Shown: piece by piece, positions 10,678 through 21,621 of the stretch
How the letters are laid out: each line of letters begins with the position of its first letter
How positions within the stretch are numbered: the first letter of the stretch is position 1
Source: Steroidobacteraceae bacterium
Lineage (GTDB): Bacteria > Chloroflexota > Limnocylindria > QHBO01
Length of the DNA: 36,625 bases
Direction of reading: 5' to 3'
NCBI GenBank assembly: GCA_025935615.1
Contig: JAICUY010000010.1
Location: 1 to 36,625 of the forward strand
The notes under the pieces: generated by a model
What the model was told of the DNA's origin: nothing
The model's database searches: none
Seen by the model: the letters and a program-made list of their open reading frames with translations, nothing else
Program-made: the position numbers and the translations under genes

Positions 10678-11490
10678 GTGACCTCCCGTTCCAGCGATGC
10701 CGTGCCGCAGTCGGCACCCGCGCCGGGCTCGCACGATCGCGGCACGCCGACCGGGTCGCTCGAGCTGAGTGCCGCCACGCTGTTCGAAACGATGATCGCC
10801 GCGCGCGACGCCGAGGGTACCGACAGCGGCGCGCTGCACGAGTTCTATCGGGCCCTGATGCAGTCGACCCTGCTGCTGCCGGTTCCGCCCGATCACGGCG
10901 AGGACGCCAAACGCGCGCTCGCCTCCGCGGTCAATGACGATGCCGAGGTCGAGATCAGCGTCATGCTGGCTCGCGATCCGGACGGGCAGCCGACGAGCGT
11001 CCTGTTCGCCTCGTTCGCCTCACTCTCCGCCTGGGCACCGTCGGGCACCGGCAACCTGCCACTGCCCGGCCGAATCGTCTTCGGCAACCTGGCGGCCTCC
11101 GGCCTGCCGGCGATCATGGATCCGGCCGGACCGATCCCCTACCGCTTCGAACCAGACGAGCTCGCCGCCCTTGCCGCAGGGCGCGTTCCGGGCAGCGACG
11201 AACCCCTCCTGCAGCCGACCACCCGCTCATCGCTTCGCCTGCGGCTGCCTGGTCCGGACAGCCTTCCGCTCGAGTCCTCCCTGACCGATACGCTGCGCGG
11301 CTCCGGCGTGACCGAGGCCTATCTCGTCCTGTCCGAAACCGATATGGGCTCGCGCCTGATGCTCGGACTCGTCGGCGACGAGGGCGCCGCCGTCACGGTC
11401 GACGTGCCCGAGGGCACCGACGTGGTGTGGCTCGAGGAGCCGCTCCTGTCGTCGGTGCGAGCCCTGGTGCAGCCGTTCTTCGCGGCGTGA
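10678..11490 (+). CDS. SseB N-terminal-domain-like protein
   Basis: LHEFYRALMQSTLLLPVPP...LPLPGRIVFGNLAASGLPAIMDPAGPIPYRFEPDELAALAAG. Confidence 0.7.
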   Translation: MTSRSSDAVPQSAPAPGSHDRGTPTGSLELSAATLFETMIAARDAEGTDSGALHEFYRALMQSTLLLPVPPDHGEDAKRALASAVNDDAEVEISVMLARDPDGQPTSVLFASFASLSAWAPSGTGNLPLPGRIVFGNLAASGLPAIMDPAGPIPYRFEPDELAALAAGRVPGSDEPLLQPTTRSSLRLRLPGPDSLPLESSLTDTLRGSGVTEAYLVLSETDMGSRLMLGLVGDEGAAVTVDVPEGTDVVWLEEPLLSSVRALVQPFFAA

Positions 11491-12281
11491 GCGCCGTGCT
11501 GTCCGTTCGGCGCGACGGACCGGTCGCGCGCGTCAGGCTGGATCGGCCCGAGGTCCACAACGCGTTCAACGCGGAGCTCATCGCCGAGTTGACCGAGGCG
11601 TTCGCCGCCTTCGCCTCCGAGCCGGCGGACCGGCTGCGCGCCGTGGTCGTGGCAGGCAGTGGGCCTTCGTTCTGTGCCGGCGCCGACGTTGCGTGGATGC
11701 GCGCCTCGCTCGACCTTTCCGTCGACGAGAACGAGGCCGACGCCCGGCGGCTGGCCGACATGCTGGGCACGATCGACGCCTGCCCGGCCCCGGTCGTCGC
11801 GCGCGTGCAGGGCGCCGCGCTCGGCGGCGGCATGGGACTCTGCGCGGTGTCGGACATCGTGCTGGCCACGGCCGACTGCCGCTTTGGCTTCACCGAGACC
11901 CGCCTGGGCATCATGCCGGCCGTGATCTCGCCGTTCGTACTGCCCAAGATCGGCGAGTCGGCGGCGCGCGCGCTGTTCCTCACCGGCGAGCGATTCGGCG
12001 CCGAGCGCGCGCGCCAGATCGGGCTGGTGCACGAGGTGCTGCCCGACGAGGCTGCGCTCGATGCTCGGCTGGACGCGGTGGTTGGCGATCTGCTGGCCGG
12101 CGGTCCGACGGCTGTCCGCGCGGCAAAGGCCGTCATCCGTGACCAGCGCGGGCTGGATGCTCGGGAGGCACAGGGGCTGACGGTCGAGCGGATCGCCGCG
12201 CAGCGCAACGGCGCCGAGGGCCAGGAGGGCCTGAGCGCCTTTCTCGAGAAGCGCGACCCGTCCTGGCGCCCGTCGCGTTGA
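11487..12281 (+). CDS. Enoyl-CoA hydratase/isomerase family (possible methylglutaconyl-CoA hydratase by context)
   Basis: GSGPSFCAGADVAWM, AALGGGMGLCAVSDIVLA; GTGA overlap with preceding gene. Confidence 0.9.
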   Translation: MSAVLSVRRDGPVARVRLDRPEVHNAFNAELIAELTEAFAAFASEPADRLRAVVVAGSGPSFCAGADVAWMRASLDLSVDENEADARRLADMLGTIDACPAPVVARVQGAALGGGMGLCAVSDIVLATADCRFGFTETRLGIMPAVISPFVLPKIGESAARALFLTGERFGAERARQIGLVHEVLPDEAALDARLDAVVGDLLAGGPTAVRAAKAVIRDQRGLDAREAQGLTVERIAAQRNGAEGQEGLSAFLEKRDPSWRPSR

Positions 12282-12312
12282 CGCGGAGCGCTTCACCTGC
12301 GACATTCGCGAC

Positions 12313-14324
<2,012 letters not shown>

Positions 14325-14328
<4 letters not shown>

Positions 14329-15230
14329 GCGACGACGGCGTGCGGATCTACGAGGTCGGGCCACGCGACGGGTTGCAGGCCGAGGAGACGGTCGTGGCGA
14401 CCGACGCGAAGCTGACCTTCATCGGGCTGCTGGCTGACGCGGGGTTGCGCGAGATCGAGGCGACCTCGTTCGTCTCGGCGCGCGCCATACCCCAGCTGGC
14501 CGACGCCGACGCGCTGATGTCCCGGCTGCAGCGACGAGCGGGCGTGCGCTACCCGGTGCTGGTCCCGAACGAGCGCGGCATGCAGCGCGCGATCGAGGCG
14601 GGCGTCGACGCCATCTGCCTCTTCACGGCCGCCACCGAGAGCTACGCGCGCCACAACATCAACATGGGCATCGACGAATCGCTGGCCGCCTTCGCGCCGG
14701 TCGCCGCCACCGCCCGCGAGCGCGGCATGTGGATCCGTGGATACGTCAGCACCGCCTTCGGCTGCCCGTACGAGGGCGAGGTTTCGGCCGCCGCCGTGGT
14801 CGACGTCTCGCAGCGCCTGCTGGAGCTTGGCGTGGACCAGCTCGGCATCAGCGACACCGTCGGCGTGGCCACCCCGCGCGACGTGCGCAGGGTCATCGGG
14901 GCGCGGCGCGACGCCGGCATCCCCCCAGCAGCCATCGCCTGTCACTTCCACGACACGCGCGGAACGGCGCTGGCCAACGTGATGACGGCGCTCGAGCTCG
15001 GAGTGCGCTGCTTCGACGCCGCGGCGGGTGGCACCGGCGGATCGCCGTATGCGCCGGGAGCCGCCGGCAACCTGGCCACCGAGGATCTCGTCTACCTGCT
15101 CGATCGCGAGGGCCTCGACAGCGGGGTCGAGCTCGATGGCGTCATCGAGGCCGCGCGCTTCATCGGCCAGCAGCTGCATCGGTCCGTCAGCTCGAAAGTC
15201 GGTCGCGCAGGCGGTTGGCCGCTCGGCTAG
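14325..15230 (+). CDS. Hydroxymethylglutaryl-CoA lyase family protein
   Basis: YEVGPRDGLQAEE; ACHFHDTRGTALANV; GGTGGSPYAPGAAGNLATEDLVYLLDREG; ATGA overlap with mccA. Confidence 0.88.
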
Positions 15231-15233
15231 GAT
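15228..15233 (+). promoter_or_regulatory. Putative -10 box TAGGAT embedded in the stop codon of the upstream gene, 7 nt before GTG 15241
   Basis: TAG stop of HMG-CoA lyase forms first 3 nt of TAGGAT. Confidence 0.45.
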
Positions 15234-15240
15234 CAGCCAC

Positions 15241-16215
15241 GTGAGCGCGGGAACCAGCGGTCGCCCGGTCATCCTCGACGTCGACACCGGGATCGACGAC
15301 ATGATCGCCCTGCTCATCGCCGCCACCGCGCCCGAGCTCAACCTGCGCGGCGTGACCTGCGTCGCCGGCAACGTCGAGATCCACAACGTGGCGCGCAACA
15401 CCGGCAAGATCCTGCGCATGGTGGGGCGCGGCGACGTGCCGGTCAGCATCGGTGCCGCCAAGCCGCTGATGCGGCGGCTGCGTACCGCGCCGGACACGCA
15501 TGGGCCGACGGGCACCGGCTACGTCGAGCTGCGCGGCGAGGACCGCCAGCTGGGGACGACCGAATACACCGCCATCCCGGCCAGCCGCTACCTGGCGGCC
15601 CACGTCAATCGCCACCCGCGCGAGATGACGATCGTGGCCCTCGGACCGCTTACCAACCTCGCCGCGTCGGTGATGGCCGGCACCGACCTCGAGCACGGCG
15701 CGCGCGAGGTGATCTGGATGGGCGGCACGCTGGAGGAGCGTGGGAACACCACCGAGACCGGCGAGTGGAACGCCTGCGTGGATCCCGAGGCCGCGGAGGA
15801 GTGCCTCAGCCACAGCGCCCTCGACCAGATGTTTCCGCTCGACGCGACCCAGGACGTGCTCTTCACCATGGACGACCTGCGCGCCCTGCCGGAGACCCAT
15901 CTCGCGGGCATCGTGCGCGACGCGGTCCGTTTCTACGTGGCCTTCCACCAGAAGGCCGATCACATCGACGGCGCCTATCTCCACGATCCGGTGGCGCTGA
16001 TCGGCGGACTGCTGCGTCCCGACCTGGTGACCGATGCGGTGGACGAACGGCTGGCGTGCGACACCAGCAACGACGTCTACGCCGCCGGCAGCCTGTATCG
16101 GTCCGATGCCGACGACCGCCAGCCGGTGCGCGTGGCGACCGCGCTGGACGCCGAGGGGATGAAGGCCGAGCTCATCGAGCGCCTGTCGCGCGCGGTTGCC
16201 AGCCCTTACGACTGA
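15241..16215 (+). CDS. Inosine-uridine-preferring-type nucleoside hydrolase family protein, GTG start
   Basis: RPVILDVDTGIDDMIALLIAATAPELNLRGVTCVAGN. Confidence 0.92.
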   Translation: MSAGTSGRPVILDVDTGIDDMIALLIAATAPELNLRGVTCVAGNVEIHNVARNTGKILRMVGRGDVPVSIGAAKPLMRRLRTAPDTHGPTGTGYVELRGEDRQLGTTEYTAIPASRYLAAHVNRHPREMTIVALGPLTNLAASVMAGTDLEHGAREVIWMGGTLEERGNTTETGEWNACVDPEAAEECLSHSALDQMFPLDATQDVLFTMDDLRALPETHLAGIVRDAVRFYVAFHQKADHIDGAYLHDPVALIGGLLRPDLVTDAVDERLACDTSNDVYAAGSLYRSDADDRQPVRVATALDAEGMKAELIERLSRAVASPYD

Positions 16216-17030
16216 CCCGCCGCGCGGCGCGCCGCCTCGATCAGCGACGCCTCGGTCGGCGTCGAGCCCAGCCCCATCCGGACCCCGATGCGCGCCGCAA
16301 GCGGCGGGTGCACGAAGGTTGACGCCAGCATCGGCCAGCTGGCCTCCGCGAAGACGTCGTTCGGTGAGCCGTCGAGGACGATCCGACCGGCACGCATCAC
16401 CACGACTCGTGGGAAGTTCTCGGCCACGAACCGCATATCGTGGCTGATGGCGATGACCGTCCGGCCCATTTCGGTCAACGCGTCGACGATGGCCCGCACC
16501 CGAGCGACGCCGCGCGCGTCCTGGCCGGTGGTCGGCTCGTCGAGCACGACGATCGGCGTGCGCATGGCCAGGATGGAGGCCAGGCCCAGGAGCTTGCGCT
16601 GCGAATAGCCGAGGTCGTATGGGTTGGCCGCGCGACTCTCCTCCAGCCCTACCGCGGCGAGCGCGGCGTCGACCCGAAGATCGAGATCGTCGCCGCTGAC
16701 GCCGAGGTTGCGGGGACCGAATCCGACCTCGCGCACGACGGAGGCCGCGAAGATCTGGCGATCCGGGTTCTGAAAGGCGATGCCGACCGCGCGCGCGAGA
16801 TCGGCGACGTGGCGGCCGCCGACCGGTTCCCCGTTGACATTGACGGTGCCCTCTGTGGCGCGCAGCAGGCCGTCGAAGTGGCGCACCAGGGTCGATTTGC
16901 CGGAGCCGTTTTGCCCGATGATCGCCACTCGCCCGCCCGTGTCGATCGACAGGTCGACCGCCTCCAGCGCACGGGTGCCGTCGGGATACGCGAATCCGAG
17001 CCGATGCGTCTCGATGGCGGGTTCGCTCAC
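16206..17030 (-). CDS. ecfA2: ECF transporter ATPase (EcfA), degenerate ABC signature
   Basis: GQNGSGKSTLVRHFDGLL; YDLGYSQRKLLGLASILAMRTPIVVLDEPTTGQD; GTG start. Confidence 0.88.
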   Translation of the reverse strand: MSEPAIETHRLGFAYPDGTRALEAVDLSIDTGGRVAIIGQNGSGKSTLVRHFDGLLRATEGTVNVNGEPVGGRHVADLARAVGIAFQNPDRQIFAASVVREVGFGPRNLGVSGDDLDLRVDAALAAVGLEESRAANPYDLGYSQRKLLGLASILAMRTPIVVLDEPTTGQDARGVARVRAIVDALTEMGRTVIAISHDMRFVAENFPRVVVMRAGRIVLDGSPNDVFAEASWPMLASTFVHPPLAARIGVRMGLGSTPTEASLIEAARRAAGQS

Positions 17031-17833
17031 GCCACGTTCTCCGCGGGAAGGCGGACGCCGGCGGCCTTCGCGGCTCGCTGCAGCCGAACTCCGGAAGGCG
17101 GTTCGACGCCCCATTCGTCGAGCCGTTCGTCGGCGAGCACCTCCTCCGCCCTGCCGTGAGCGAGCACCTGGCCGTTGCCCAGCACGACGACCTCGGCGGC
17201 GAGCCGTGCCAGCAGATCCGTCTTGTGCTCGGCGACGAGTACACCGGCGCCGCTCTGCTCGGCTAGCGCGGCGATCGCGGTCGCCACCAGGTCGGTGCCC
17301 TGCGGATCGAGCTGGCTGGTCGGCTCGTCCAACACGAGATAGGCCGGGCGCATGGCGAGCACCCCGGCCAAGGCGACGAGCTGCGCCTGCCCGCCCGAGA
17401 GCCGCTCCGGATCGCGCGCAGCCAACTCGATGATGGCAAGGGCATCCAGCGCCCACGCCACCCGATCGGCAACCTCGGTGATCGGCATCCCGAGATTGCG
17501 TGGCCCGAACGCGACCTCCTCCCATACGCTGGCCGTGGTCCCGGACAGCTGCGTCGCCGCATTCTGGAAGACGATGCCGCAGCGCTGAGCAAGCTCCCAC
17601 GGCCTGGCGGAGCGGGTCGCCACCCCGTCGATCGTCACCTCCCCGCTCAGCTCGCCGCCGATCGTCGCCGGCGCCAGACCGGCCGCCACGAGGCACAGCG
17701 TCGACTTGCCGGCCTGGTTGGCACCCACGATGCCCAGGACCCGCCCGGCCTCGAGATCGAGGCTGACATCAGTGAGGGCGGTGCGCGCCGCGCCGGCGTA
17801 GCGGTACCCGACCTCGCGAAGTGACAGGCTCAC
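17027..17833 (-). CDS. ecfA1: ECF transporter ATPase (EcfA)
   Basis: GANQAGKSTLCLVAAGLAP; LSGGQAQLVALAGVLAMRPAYLVLDEPTSQLDP. Confidence 0.9.
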   Translation of the reverse strand: MSLSLREVGYRYAGAARTALTDVSLDLEAGRVLGIVGANQAGKSTLCLVAAGLAPATIGGELSGEVTIDGVATRSARPWELAQRCGIVFQNAATQLSGTTASVWEEVAFGPRNLGMPITEVADRVAWALDALAIIELAARDPERLSGGQAQLVALAGVLAMRPAYLVLDEPTSQLDPQGTDLVATAIAALAEQSGAGVLVAEHKTDLLARLAAEVVVLGNGQVLAHGRAEEVLADERLDEWGVEPPSGVRLQRAAKAAGVRLPAENVA

Positions 17834-17840
17834 CGCAGGC

Positions 17841-18662
17841 TCACGGCAGGAACTCGAGCCGGCCCGTCACGGAGAGGCCGACCACCATCACCAGAACCAC
17901 AAGCAGTACCCAGCGCGCGCCTCGCTGCGCGCCGCTGTCCGGGAACGCACGCAGCACGGTGCGCCGCCCGGGCGCCGAGAAGGCACGCGCCTCGAGTGCC
18001 ATGGCCTGCTCCTCGACCTCCGTCAGCGCGCCGAAGATGAGCGGGCCGGCCAGGGGAATCACGCCGCGCACGCGGCGCCACAGGCTGCCCTCGGTGTCCA
18101 TCCCGCGCGCGCGCTGCGCCTCGGTGATCTCGCCGGCTCGCTGCAGGATGCGCGGCACCGTCCGCAGCGTGGCACTCACCACGAAGCCGACCCGGCGGTT
18201 CAAGCCCCGGCGTTCGAGGTCGGCCACCAGGTCGTCCGGCCGAGTCGTCAACCCGAAGACCGCCACCGACAGCGCGAAGGCCACCACCCGCAGTGCCGCC
18301 TGCACCGCGAATTCGAGCCCGGTCCACGTCGGCGCGAACGGACCGATGTGCACGATCGCATCGGTCGCACCCGGATAGAGGAAGGTGTTGACCAGCAGGA
18401 TCGAGGCGATCAGGGGGATGGTCGCGAGCACAAAGGGCAGCATGGCCCGACCGATACGGGCCACCACCGCCGTGGCGACCACCACCGCCAGCACGACGAG
18501 GAGCCCCGTCCAGCCGCGCAGCACGAAGGCGATGAGCGCCTCGACCACCGCGATGACGAGCTTGGTGGTCGGATTCAGCGATCGATAGGCGCCCGTGGGC
18601 GGCTGCTGCACGAAGGCCGGCACCGCCGGCCGCAGGTCGGACCGGTGGCCGGCGGTCGTCAT
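17841..18662 (-). CDS. ecfT: ECF transporter transmembrane subunit EcfT
   Basis: LNPTTKLVIAVVEALIAF; RILQRAGEITEAQRARGMDTEGSLWRRVRGVIPLAGPLIFGALTEVEEQAMALEARAF. Confidence 0.9.
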   Translation of the reverse strand: MTTAGHRSDLRPAVPAFVQQPPTGAYRSLNPTTKLVIAVVEALIAFVLRGWTGLLVVLAVVVATAVVARIGRAMLPFVLATIPLIASILLVNTFLYPGATDAIVHIGPFAPTWTGLEFAVQAALRVVAFALSVAVFGLTTRPDDLVADLERRGLNRRVGFVVSATLRTVPRILQRAGEITEAQRARGMDTEGSLWRRVRGVIPLAGPLIFGALTEVEEQAMALEARAFSAPGRRTVLRAFPDSGAQRGARWVLLVVLVMVVGLSVTGRLEFLP

Positions 18663-18694
18663 GAAGCGGCGCCGGCCCTCGAGGCAGTGAGTGG

Positions 18695-19522
18695 CTACGC
18701 GGACATCGACTCGGGGCTCACCACCCGTTCGCCGAGCGGGTAGCGGGCCACGACCCGGCGCGACAGGCTGGCCAGGACGATGAAGACCACGAAGCTGGTG
18801 ATCGTCTTGTCGATGGGGTCGCTGAACAGGCCCTGCCCCAACGACGCGTTGAAGACGTCCGTGCCGCCCTGCCTGAGTGCGGCGACGAGCACGTCGCTGC
18901 CGCTGCCGGTCACGCCGCCGAAGACGTACGCCGAGATGGGAGCCGAGATGATCGCGGCAACGATGCCGGTGATCGCGCCGGCGACCGCGACCCACGCGCC
19001 TGCCGCGTCACGCCGCGCCAGGATGAAGCCGGCCACCACGACGGCGGCCACGATGGTGATCACAACCGCGGCCACGAAGACCCACTCCGGGTAGCCGCCG
19101 ACGTTCGGGTCGGTGTAGGCCTGGTTGCCATAGATGCGAGACGCGAGCAGGACGATGATGGCCACCGCCACGGCCGCCGCGAACCACAGGCGCGATCCTT
19201 CGGCCGGCCGCGGACGGTAGACGCCGAGATAGCCCCACAGGCCGGCCAGCAGGCCGATCGCGGCGGCGGTGATGGCGAACGGACCGATCGTTCCGCCGCC
19301 AATTCCCGGGGCGTACTGCCAGATCAGATTCGACGCGGCGCCGGTCAGTGCCCCCGCGATCGGTCCGGCCAGCACGCCGACCAGGATCGTGCCGATCGAG
19401 TCGAGGTAGATGGGAAGCTTGAGAACGGTCTGGACGGTGTAGCCCAGCACGATGTTGATGGCGATGGCGACGGGAATGAGCGCGATGACGCGTGTCGGGA
19501 ATTGGTTGGTGAGCCAGGACAT
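18695..19522 (-). CDS. ECF transporter S component
   Basis: Multi-TM MSWLTNQFPTRVIALIPVAIAINIVLGYTVQTVLKLPIYLDSIGTILVGVLAGPIAGALTGAASNLIW; SD GGAGG; adjacent EcfT/A. Confidence 0.85.
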   Translation of the reverse strand: MSWLTNQFPTRVIALIPVAIAINIVLGYTVQTVLKLPIYLDSIGTILVGVLAGPIAGALTGAASNLIWQYAPGIGGGTIGPFAITAAAIGLLAGLWGYLGVYRPRPAEGSRLWFAAAVAVAIIVLLASRIYGNQAYTDPNVGGYPEWVFVAAVVITIVAAVVVAGFILARRDAAGAWVAVAGAITGIVAAIISAPISAYVFGGVTGSGSDVLVAALRQGGTDVFNASLGQGLFSDPIDKTITSFVVFIVLASLSRRVVARYPLGERVVSPESMSA

Positions 19523-19581
19523 TGCGCCCTCCGAACGACTGCCGCGCCCCACCCGGGCGCCGGATCCGCCCCGGCGCTAGG

Positions 19582-20028
19582 TTAGTAGAAGCCGGGAGGC
19601 GGTGGAAGCGGGTTTCCTTCGGCGTCGACACGCTCGGCGGGAGGCAGGTCATCGCGGTGCCGACGCCCCCCGGTCGGACCCGATATCGGCTCGGCCATAA
19701 CGCTCGACGCCACCTCGTCCAGGCGCTGGTCGATGCCGCGCAGGCCCAGCCGCCGCAGAGCCGGGGCGAAGCGTTCCGCGAAGGCGGCATCGCTCAGGAG
19801 CCCGAAGATGAGGGACGGGGCCGCGCGATTCAGCAGCTCGACACCACGCATCGCCGCCGAGGTGCTGATCCGGTTCAAGCCCAGCTGCCCTTCGAGCATG
19901 TCGAGGGCCCGGTTCGCCTCGCGCCGGGTCGAAGGGGTCAGGTGCGGGGTGCGGTTGACGAGCAGCCTCGTCCGATACAGTGCGCTGCGCACCCGATCCT
20001 CGCGGCTCTCATTGCCCTGGAGCGTCAT
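19582..20028 (-). CDS. Hypothetical protein
   Basis: MTLQGNESREDRVRSALYRTRLLVNRTPHLTPSTRREANRALDMLEGQLG; proline-rich tail. Confidence 0.65.
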   Translation of the reverse strand: MTLQGNESREDRVRSALYRTRLLVNRTPHLTPSTRREANRALDMLEGQLGLNRISTSAAMRGVELLNRAAPSLIFGLLSDAAFAERFAPALRRLGLRGIDQRLDEVASSVMAEPISGPTGGRRHRDDLPPAERVDAEGNPLPPPPGFY

Positions 20029-20683
20029 GGACCAGATCTTACGCGGTCGACCCGGATGGCAGGCGGCGATCGCCTCCGCGCTGGCTCGTGCCCCAAGACC
20101 GATTCCGGTCGACCCGCGGTTCACGCCTCGCGCGCGCTCCGTCGTGGTCCCCGACCGAGCGTCCGCGCCGACGCCACGGCCCGCATCGACCCTGCTGCTG
20201 ATCCATCCCGGAGCGGAGGGCGAGCTGGTCGTGCCACTCACCCTGCGTCACGCCGATCTTCGCGCCCATGCCGGCGAAGTGTCGCTCCCCGGAGGAGCCG
20301 TTGAGCCCGACGACCCGAGTCGCGAGGCGGCCGCGCTCCGCGAGGCCTCGGAGGAGGTCGGCCTGAATACCGCGGCCGTCCAGGTGATCGGCGTCCTCGA
20401 TGATGTCTGGATTCCGGTCTCGAACTTCGAGCTCCGGCCCTACGTGGCCGTCTCCGCGTCCCGCCCGGCTCTCACGCCGCAGACCTCCGAGGTGGCTGCC
20501 ATCCTCGAGCTGCCCCTGCGCCTCCTTCTGACCGATGAGATCATCGGCGAGGAGGAATTCTCCGGTCCGGGCTGGCGACTGCGGGCCGGCGTGTACCGAT
20601 ACGGCGGCCAGCTCATCTGGGGCGCCACCGCCCGCACGCTGGCGATGCTCGCCACGGTCCTCAGCGACGCCGACAAGAGCTAG
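20027..20683 (+). CDS. NUDIX hydrolase, CoA pyrophosphatase-like
   Basis: RAHAGEVSLPGGAVEPDDPSREAAALREASEEVGL NUDIX box. Confidence 0.9.
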   Translation: MDQILRGRPGWQAAIASALARAPRPIPVDPRFTPRARSVVVPDRASAPTPRPASTLLLIHPGAEGELVVPLTLRHADLRAHAGEVSLPGGAVEPDDPSREAAALREASEEVGLNTAAVQVIGVLDDVWIPVSNFELRPYVAVSASRPALTPQTSEVAAILELPLRLLLTDEIIGEEEFSGPGWRLRAGVYRYGGQLIWGATARTLAMLATVLSDADKS

Positions 20684-21501
20684 GTCCGCTCCCGCTCCCT
20701 GGCGCCCGCCGCAGTCAGGATCTCGAGCAGCTCCCCGTGGTGGCGCTGCGGAGCGGCAACGATGCTCACCGTCCTGCCGCGGCTGGCCATCTCCCACCAC
20801 TCCCCGCCTTGAAGGTCCGTGACGCGCGCTCCGCTGCGTTCGGCAATCAGCCCGGCTGCCGCCACGTCCCACGGTGAAAGCCCCCCGTTCTGCACGAACG
20901 CATCGAATCGCCCCGATGCCACGTATGCGAGCGATAGCGCCGCACTCCCCATCCGCCGCGGAATTCGCACGGCGCGACTCACCCGCCGCTCCGCGGTCAG
21001 TCCCCCTCGCCCCACGATCGCCAGGCTGATCACCCAGTCCCCCAGCTGGTCCTTGTCCGACGCCTCGACCGCCTCTTCGTTGAGGCACGCCGGTCCGTCG
21101 GCGGTCGCGGTGAACAGGTCATCGCGCGCCGGATCGAAGATCACGCCGACGGCCGGCCGTCCATCGACCACCAGACCGATGCTGACGCAGTAGTACGGGA
21201 TCCCGTTGGCATAGTTCACCGTCCCGTCGAGGGGATCGATGATCCACAGCCGCTGTGCCCCGCGGGCCCCTGCCTTGCTCTCGTGCTTCCCGGATTCCTC
21301 GGCCAGGATCGCATCGGTCGGATATTCCTGGCGAATCGCGTCCAGGACGAGTGCCTCGCTCCGAAGGTCAACGTCGGTGACGACATCGCGCTTGCTCTTG
21401 TAGTCGATCCGCTCGACCTTCTCGTAGCTGTCGCGCAGGAGGGCGCCGGCCTGTCTCGCCAGGTTCACCGCGAAGTCGAGATCCTCCCGCACGCCAATCA
21501 C
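20680..21501 (-). CDS. Inositol monophosphatase family protein, GTG start
   Basis: AILAEESG; WIIDPLDGTVNYANGIPYYCVSIGL; SPWDVAAAGLIAERSGARVTD. Confidence 0.92.
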   Translation of the reverse strand: MIGVREDLDFAVNLARQAGALLRDSYEKVERIDYKSKRDVVTDVDLRSEALVLDAIRQEYPTDAILAEESGKHESKAGARGAQRLWIIDPLDGTVNYANGIPYYCVSIGLVVDGRPAVGVIFDPARDDLFTATADGPACLNEEAVEASDKDQLGDWVISLAIVGRGGLTAERRVSRAVRIPRRMGSAALSLAYVASGRFDAFVQNGGLSPWDVAAAGLIAERSGARVTDLQGGEWWEMASRGRTVSIVAAPQRHHGELLEILTAAGARERERT

Positions 21502-21570
21502 CCGACCGATGCTACCCGCTGGCTACCGGTGGCGGATTCCGTGACGCCTGACGCCGACCGACCAATCGCA

Positions 21571-21597
21571 GTAAGTCCCTGGTAAGGAGCTGGTAAG
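21571..21597 (+). repeat. Three GTAAG copies at exact 11-bp spacing
   Basis: GTAAG at 21571, 21582, 21593. Confidence 0.7.
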
Positions 21598-21604
21598 ACC
21601 TCTC
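21588..21604 (+). promoter_or_regulatory. FadR-subfamily (GntR) operator candidate, core TGGTAAGACCT
   Basis: AGCTGGTAAGACCTCTC; core GGT-N3-ACC palindrome 20-30 bp upstream of a GntR/FadR-type regulator gene. Confidence 0.45.
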
Positions 21605-21621
21605 CTGGCAGACTTCAAAGA

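Noticed and set aside
17027-17833. Walker A GANQAGKST regarded as inactivated
   Set aside because: Still satisfies GxxxxGK[ST]; no basis to call it dead.
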